Positions 4,419 to 8,338 of a stretch of DNA of 8,338 bases are shown here, piece by piece. Source of the stretch: DASZHJ01 sp035280245 (GTDB lineage: Bacteria > Pseudomonadota > Alphaproteobacteria > ATCC43930 > CGMCC-115725). Within the stretch, counting starts at the first letter, position 1, and each line of letters opens with the position of its first letter. The notes beneath the pieces are model-generated. The model was not told the DNA's origin. It saw nothing but the letters and a program-made list of their open reading frames with translations, and made no database searches. Position numbers and translations under genes: made by a program. Where the stretch lies: assembly GCA_035280245.1 (NCBI GenBank), contig DATEGF010000196.1, positions 1 to 8,338 on the forward strand, read 5' to 3'.

Positions 4419-6131
4419 CTATTTGACGATGGCGGGTGCCTGGGCGCTCGCCGATTCGAGATAGGCGCGATGGTCGAGCACGATCGAGAGCAGCACGCCC
4501 ATGCGCTCGACGCGATAGATCTCGCGCCCCGGCAGCGCCTTCTCGCAGTCGTCCTTGGTGAAGGCGATGAAGAAATCGGCGCGCGAGCGATCCCTCGTGA
4601 AAACGAAATTGGGCGGAAAGTAGAACGAGGCAGAGATCGGCGGGCCGCAGACCGCGACCTTGAAGTCGTGGTCCATGTAGTCGTTGCCGAACTCCGCCCG
4701 CAGGTGGTCCTCGAGGCCGCCCACGGCCTCGGCGTAGGAATTCGCCCAGTAGTCCGTCTTGAAGAGGCCGTCCGCGCCGCCGACGCCGCCGATGAAGGCG
4801 TTGTAGTAGACGTACTCGTCGGGATGCAGGCTCGCCATGATGCCGAGATGCAGCACGGCGTAGCAGCCGAGCGCGCCATAGGCCCAGCGGCGGACGCTCA
4901 GGCCCGAGAGCCAGTCGAGCGCGCGGTCCATCATCACTGCCGCCAGCGCCGCGATCGGTGGCAGCACAAAGATGAAGTGCCGCATGCCGTCGAACAGCAC
5001 GGCCTTGATGGCGATGGCGTAAGCGATCGGGAACGCTACCGCGAATCCCACGATCGCATAGCGGAGCGCGGTCGCGCGCTCGGCGCCGCGTTTGCGGATC
5101 CAGAGGATGGCGGCGACCGGCGCGATCGCCAGCAGCACCAGCACCAGCTCCGGAAGCGCCAGCGCCACATGGACCGGCAGATAGGCCCAGGGCAGATCCG
5201 TCGCAGGCACGTACTCGCCGTCGAACAGCGTCTTCCAGGGGAAATCCTGGTGCGAGAAGTTGGCGAGCGCCTGGAGCGGATTGTTGATGGGATCGAGCTG
5301 CGCGAAGGGCCAGAAGACCAGCATCACCCCATAGGCGAGCACGCTCACCGGCAGCAGCACCAGGAACAGGCTGCGCAGCCCGTCGCCGAAAAGGATGCCC
5401 ACGCGGCGCGCCACGAGCGCGCGCCAGATTCCCGAGAGCGCCAGCAGCAAGCCGAGGTAGCCCACGAGGAGCAAGCCGCCGACCCGGATCGCGAGCGCCA
5501 TGCCGATTGCGAGGCCGAGCTTCGCGAGCGTCGACCAGCGCGGCCGCGGCAGCTCCGCCGCCAGTCGCACGAGGTAATAGAGCCCCCAGACCATGCCCGC
5601 GGCGAAGGGCACGTCCTTCGGGTTGTTGAACATCTGGCCGTAATAGTTCGGCGTGAGCGCCAGGAAGAGCGCCGCCAGGAACCCGACACGCGGGCCGCCG
5701 AGCGCGCGGCCGAGCTTCCACACGCCGACCAGGCCGACGACGCCGACCAGGCCATTGAGCAGATGCCGCGTCTCGTAGGTGTCGAACGGCGAGACGTGAT
5801 TGACGATCGCCGCCAGCATGTCGAAGGCGCCGCCGTAATTGAACAGGTCCTGCCAGTGCGTGGCGCGGAGATCCGTGAAGCCGCTGGTGTAATAATTCAG
5901 GACCAGGATGCCGTAATAATTATGGACATCCTCGTCCCAGGTGATGCCGTAGTCCGTGAAGGTCATCAGCACCAGGAGCGTCACCACCAGGAAGAGGGCG
6001 CGCGACAACCCGTCCCAGTACGCCCCGGAACCGAGGGAGCCTGAACGCGCGTCTAGTGTCCTGGAATCGCTCCAGAAAGGTGCTGACCTCATCCGTCCCC
6101 AGGCGCCTGTTCTTGTGGTTATTTCGGCCAT
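4419..6131 (-). CDS. Integral membrane glycosyltransferase, GT39/GT-C superfamily (ArnT/PMT-like)
   Basis: The 570-residue protein has about ten to twelve membrane helices, the first at about residues 43-59. The loop after helix 1 carries the GT-C acidic motif in DYGITWDEDVHNYYG (60-74; Asp66/Glu67). A second conserved acidic site appears as NNPKDVPFA (169-177; Asp173), equivalent to the second catalytic-region Asp of ArnT-type enzymes. FDGMRHFIFVLPP (380-392) begins a later helix. The C-terminal ~140 residues are mostly soluble and should face the periplasm. Such enzymes take a sugar from a polyprenyl-phosphate carrier and attach it to lipid A, glycan or protein on the outer face. Length is close to ArnT (about 550). 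The ATG overlaps the previous stop as TAATG, which supports coupling and this start despite the lack of a good Shine-Dalgarno. Met14 is a less likely alternative. The donor is plausibly supplied by the GT2 gene at 2684. Confidence 0.88.
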   Translation of the reverse strand: MAEITTRTGAWGRMRSAPFWSDSRTLDARSGSLGSGAYWDGLSRALFLVVTLLVLMTFTDYGITWDEDVHNYYGILVLNYYTSGFTDLRATHWQDLFNYGGAFDMLAAIVNHVSPFDTYETRHLLNGLVGVVGLVGVWKLGRALGGPRVGFLAALFLALTPNYYGQMFNNPKDVPFAAGMVWGLYYLVRLAAELPRPRWSTLAKLGLAIGMALAIRVGGLLLVGYLGLLLALSGIWRALVARRVGILFGDGLRSLFLVLLPVSVLAYGVMLVFWPFAQLDPINNPLQALANFSHQDFPWKTLFDGEYVPATDLPWAYLPVHVALALPELVLVLLAIAPVAAILWIRKRGAERATALRYAIVGFAVAFPIAYAIAIKAVLFDGMRHFIFVLPPIAALAAVMMDRALDWLSGLSVRRWAYGALGCYAVLHLGIMASLHPDEYVYYNAFIGGVGGADGLFKTDYWANSYAEAVGGLEDHLRAEFGNDYMDHDFKVAVCGPPISASFYFPPNFVFTRDRSRADFFIAFTKDDCEKALPGREIYRVERMGVLLSIVLDHRAYLESASAQAPAIVK

Positions 6132-7294
6132 TATAGCCCAGCCCTGGCCATCATGTCCGCGAGCACCCGGTCGCTGCCGAAGAACTCCTCGGCGATGCCG
6201 CGGGCGGCACGGGCATGGCGGGCGTAGTCGCCGCGGATGACGCGGAAGGCCTCGAGCGCCTCGTCCAGGGTGAGGAACTGAAAGAGCCCTTCACCCGCGG
6301 GATAGAACTTGTCGAAGCCGGTCTTCATGGTGACCGCGGGACGGCCGGAGGCGAGGTAGCAGACGGTGCGGTCGCTGAACCAGCCGCTGTTGGGCCGAAC
6401 GTAGATGTCCTTCGCCACCGTGAACTCGCCGCGCGAACCCGCGATGAAGTCGCGATAGCTGGTCATGTCGGCCGAGATCGGGCGGGAGTCGATGACGCGC
6501 CAGCCGTGGGACGCCACCTCGTCCGCGACCGCGGGCGTGTTCGTGATGAGCGCAAGAGTGAAGCAGTCCTCGGTCGCGGCTTTCGGCAGGTCGATGAAGC
6601 GGACGAAATTCACGTGCTTCGACCAGACATAGGTCTCGCCGCCGAACGCGATGTTCTTGCCCTTGTTCTCCCAGACCGCGATCGAGCTGAAGCAGTCGGG
6701 CACGCCCGATGCCACCGGCCATTCCGAGAGCACCACCGGCGGCCGCGTCGGCTGCCAGGCGACCCCCGAGAGCGGTACCGGACAATCGGGCGCGCCCAGG
6801 TTCTCGCCGTAGGTGAAGAAATGCGTGTGCGCGTCGAGGTAAGCGCGCGCCGCGGGATCCGCGTTCGCGTACTTGATCTGCTCATAGACGGGGTCGGTGT
6901 CGACCATCAGGCGCCGGGGGCAGGCCATGTGCTCCTCGCGGAGCCGCGCGGCCCCGCAGAGGTTGATGAGCGCGTCCGACTCCCGATAGAGCGCGTAGAC
7001 CTGCTCGCGCGAGAGGCCGTGGTAGACGTCATTGATCGCGTCCCAATACGCCCAACGGTCGCCCAGCCCGTACCGCTCCATCATCCGCCGGACATAGGCG
7101 ACGTTGTACTCGCACTCCATCACCACGCTGTTAAGCCGGGGGTCGTAGGGGTTGGCGCCACCGTCCTCGACGTACCAGACCTCGTAGCCCAGCCGCTCCA
7201 GCCCGAGCACGTATTGCATCGCCTGCCAGGCGATCCCGCCCAGCGGCATTTGTCCGACAAAATGCAGGACGATGATCTTGCCGCGCTTGCCCAT
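6131..7294 (-). CDS. Glycosyltransferase, GT-B fold, group 1-like C-terminal domain
   Basis: The 387-residue cytoplasmic protein starts with a Rossmann-like IIVLHFVGQMPLGGIAWQ (7-24), followed by LGLERLGYEVWYVEDGGANP (30-49), a usual GT-B N-terminal domain opening. The C-terminal domain carries GEFTVAKDIYVRPNSGWFSDRTVCYLASGRPAV (289-321) and KTGFDKFYPAGEGLFQFLTLDEALEAF (324-350). The SGWFSDR/LASGRP/GEGL series is the nucleotide-sugar-binding part of PF13524-type transferases. The N-terminal half also has VDTDPVYEQIKYA (131-143), which may border the acceptor site. Substrates are unknown. I chose the ATG at 7292-7294, because homologous openings usually begin a few residues before this strand. 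An in-frame GTG at 7310-7312 with GGGAG just upstream, or a TTG at 7352-7354, would add 6 or 20 residues. Its TAA overlaps the ATG of the ArnT-like gene by one base. Confidence 0.82.
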   Translation of the reverse strand: MGKRGKIIVLHFVGQMPLGGIAWQAMQYVLGLERLGYEVWYVEDGGANPYDPRLNSVVMECEYNVAYVRRMMERYGLGDRWAYWDAINDVYHGLSREQVYALYRESDALINLCGAARLREEHMACPRRLMVDTDPVYEQIKYANADPAARAYLDAHTHFFTYGENLGAPDCPVPLSGVAWQPTRPPVVLSEWPVASGVPDCFSSIAVWENKGKNIAFGGETYVWSKHVNFVRFIDLPKAATEDCFTLALITNTPAVADEVASHGWRVIDSRPISADMTSYRDFIAGSRGEFTVAKDIYVRPNSGWFSDRTVCYLASGRPAVTMKTGFDKFYPAGEGLFQFLTLDEALEAFRVIRGDYARHARAARGIAEEFFGSDRVLADMMARAGL

Positions 7295-7381
7295 GTGCTT
7301 GGAACTCGACACCCTCTCCCGCGCCACTGGCGGACCGGACCCTAGTTGCCTCAAACCATGCGCGCCAGTCGGAACCGTCCC

Positions 7382-8164
7382 CTATGCGTCGGTGACCGCC
7401 GCGCCCGGGCGCTCGAGCCGGGCATAGAGGTCGCCGGAGCCCGCTTCGACCGGAAGCTGGCGCAACTCCTCCGTCATCTCGGCGGCCGAGCGCCAGCGTC
7501 GATGGAGAAGGCTCAGGCTTTCGCCGCCGGAGCGGTTGAATGCATAGGACCCGAGAGCCTGGAGCCGGTCGATGGCGGCAAGGGCCGCGTCCAGGGCCGC
7601 CGTCACGTACTCGACCGACAACGCGGGAAGCGGCCGGGAAAGTCCCGCCAGGACCTCGTTTTCGAACCCCTCGACGTCGATCTTGGTAAAGGCCGGAAGC
7701 CCATGCTTGGCAATGAGGGCGTCGAGGGTGGTGACCTCGACCGGCCGGCGCTCCCGCCAGCGCACCGAGGCAAAACCGCGGCTGGCTCCGACCCGCTGGA
7801 TCCAGGTTTCCGAGAGGCTCGCCACCGTGGGGTTGAGCGGATCGATCCGCAGCACCGCTCGCCCCGGCGCGGCACCGAGCGCCGCCTCCACCAGGGTCAC
7901 GCGGGGATCGCTTCCGTACCAGCGCCTGAGCATCGCCATGGCCGACGGCTGCGGCTCGACGGCCACCACGCGCGCGCCCAGCGCCAGAAAATGCTCGGTG
8001 CGGTTGCCCACATGCGCCCCGATATCGAAGCAGAGATCGCCAGGCTTGATGAACGCGGCGTAGAATGCGCGAGCGCGCCGCCGCTTCCACACCTGCCCCC
8101 GATAGATCGCAAGCGAGCGCGCGATGCCATACCCTCGCCGCAGCGCTTCCCCGGGATTGCGCAT
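7382..8164 (-). CDS. FkbM family SAM-dependent methyltransferase
   Basis: The 260-residue protein shows motif I CFDIGAHVGNRT (45-56), the acidic ribose-binding VAVEPQP (67-73; Glu70), and the FkbM hallmark LDALIAKHGLPAFTKIDVEG (147-166) continuing to FENEVL (167-172). The length is normal for the family, whose members O-methylate sugars or polyketide hydroxyls and are frequent in glycan clusters. The C-terminal third (RSGGESLSLLHRRWRSAAEM and beyond) is less conserved and may recognise the acceptor. It is the first gene of the minus-strand run, 87 bases upstream of the GT-B gene, so it could share its transcript or not. The other genes are linked far more tightly. The ATG at 8162-8164 has no convincing Shine-Dalgarno. 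The 56 bases between it and the palindromic repeat at 8221 leave little room for a promoter, so transcription may start within or beyond the repeat. Confidence 0.9.
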   Translation of the reverse strand: MRNPGEALRRGYGIARSLAIYRGQVWKRRRARAFYAAFIKPGDLCFDIGAHVGNRTEHFLALGARVVAVEPQPSAMAMLRRWYGSDPRVTLVEAALGAAPGRAVLRIDPLNPTVASLSETWIQRVGASRGFASVRWRERRPVEVTTLDALIAKHGLPAFTKIDVEGFENEVLAGLSRPLPALSVEYVTAALDAALAAIDRLQALGSYAFNRSGGESLSLLHRRWRSAAEMTEELRQLPVEAGSGDLYARLERPGAAVTDA

Positions 8165-8220
8165 GGCGCGGACGCTACCGGCGCCTCAGCGGTGCCACAA
8201 GGCGTGAGTACCACGGCTAT

Positions 8221-8338
8221 GCGTCCTTCGACGCGCTCGCAATGCTCGCTTGCTCAGGATGAGGGGCGTGGTGTGTGAATAAAGAAAAGCCTTCATCCTG
8301 AGCAAGGGCCGGTAGGCCCGCGTCGAAGGACGCACCGA
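8221..8338. repeat. Composite palindromic intergenic repeat, copy 2 (arm order B then A)
   Basis: This copy has the same 44 + 26 + 43 layout as copy 1 but with the arm order swapped. The left arm (8221-8264) is type B, with only two mismatches to the reverse complement of the right arm of copy 1. The right arm (8291-8333) is type A, with three mismatches to the reverse complement of the left arm of copy 1. The outer GCGTCCTTCGACGC (8221-8234) pairs perfectly with 8320-8333, and the inner 15 bases pair with one mismatch (8250-8264 with 8291-8305). Core A here folds perfectly as GGGCC-GGTA-GGCCC. The shared tail ACCGA is the last five bases of the window, so the outer boundary may lie beyond it. 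The element is upstream of the FkbM gene. Confidence 0.9.

Noticed and set aside
4411..5721. Fusion of the methyltransferase with a long upstream open stretch in the same frame
   Set aside because: The upstream part is Arg/Ala/Gly-rich shadow sequence over the ArnT-like gene. The methyltransferase domain begins properly at 4410.
4470..6044. Long plus-strand open frame (524 codons) antisense to the ArnT-like gene
   Set aside because: It is a highly charged, low-complexity product (many Arg, Glu, His, Gln) with no recognisable motif. The opposite strand encodes a clear GT-C membrane enzyme.
6215..7345. Plus-strand open frame (376 codons) antisense to the GT-B gene
   Set aside because: It is repetitive in Val, Asp, Arg and Glu with no fold signature. 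It is a shadow of the minus-strand glycosyltransferase.

Overview
The window is high-GC DNA from what looks like an alphaproteobacterium. The reasons are the protein styles, the single-domain receiver and cyclic-nucleotide-sensor proteins, and intergenic palindromes of the 'TTCATCCTGAGCAAG...GTCGAAGGACG' kind, which I recall from Hyphomicrobiales-type genomes. A finer taxonomic call cannot be supported from sequence reading alone.

Layout. (a) 1-500: the tail of a plus-strand membrane transporter runs convergently into, and slightly overlaps, a small minus-strand four-helix transporter of the SMR/EamA type. That protein lacks the EmrE glutamate and carries the Gly-Gln signature of ArnE/ArnF-like lipid-carrier flippases. 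(b) 503-620: a 118-bp composite palindromic element. (c) 650-2310: a small signalling and envelope cluster. It holds a stand-alone cyclic-nucleotide-binding-domain protein and a secreted protein of unknown function (both minus), then, divergently, a stand-alone receiver-domain protein (plus). A strong hairpin separates the receiver gene from the convergent gene that follows. (d) 2310-2468: a 52-codon gene for a tiny exported acidic protein with an excellent ribosome binding site. (e) 2684-8164: a minus-strand glycoconjugate operon in transcription order: FkbM-type methyltransferase, GT-B-like glycosyltransferase, ArnT-like (GT39/GT-C) membrane glycosyltransferase, class I SAM methyltransferase, ArnC/DPM1-like polyprenyl-phosphate glycosyltransferase. 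The last four are joined by a TAATG overlap, an 8-nt gap and an ATGA overlap, so they are almost certainly co-translated. (f) 8221-8338: a second 118-bp copy of the palindromic element, with its arms in the opposite order.

Working model (inference): the GT2 enzyme loads a sugar onto undecaprenyl phosphate at the inner face of the cytoplasmic membrane. A flippase, possibly the ArnE-like protein at the left edge, turns it over. The ArnT-like enzyme then transfers the sugar to a periplasmic acceptor. The GT-B enzyme and the two methyltransferases build or O-methylate the glycan. The acceptor and sugar cannot be read from this window. No stretch longer than 300 bases lacks a gene, and no tRNA, rRNA, CRISPR array or transposase was seen. 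The long open frames antisense to the operon look like GC-driven shadows.
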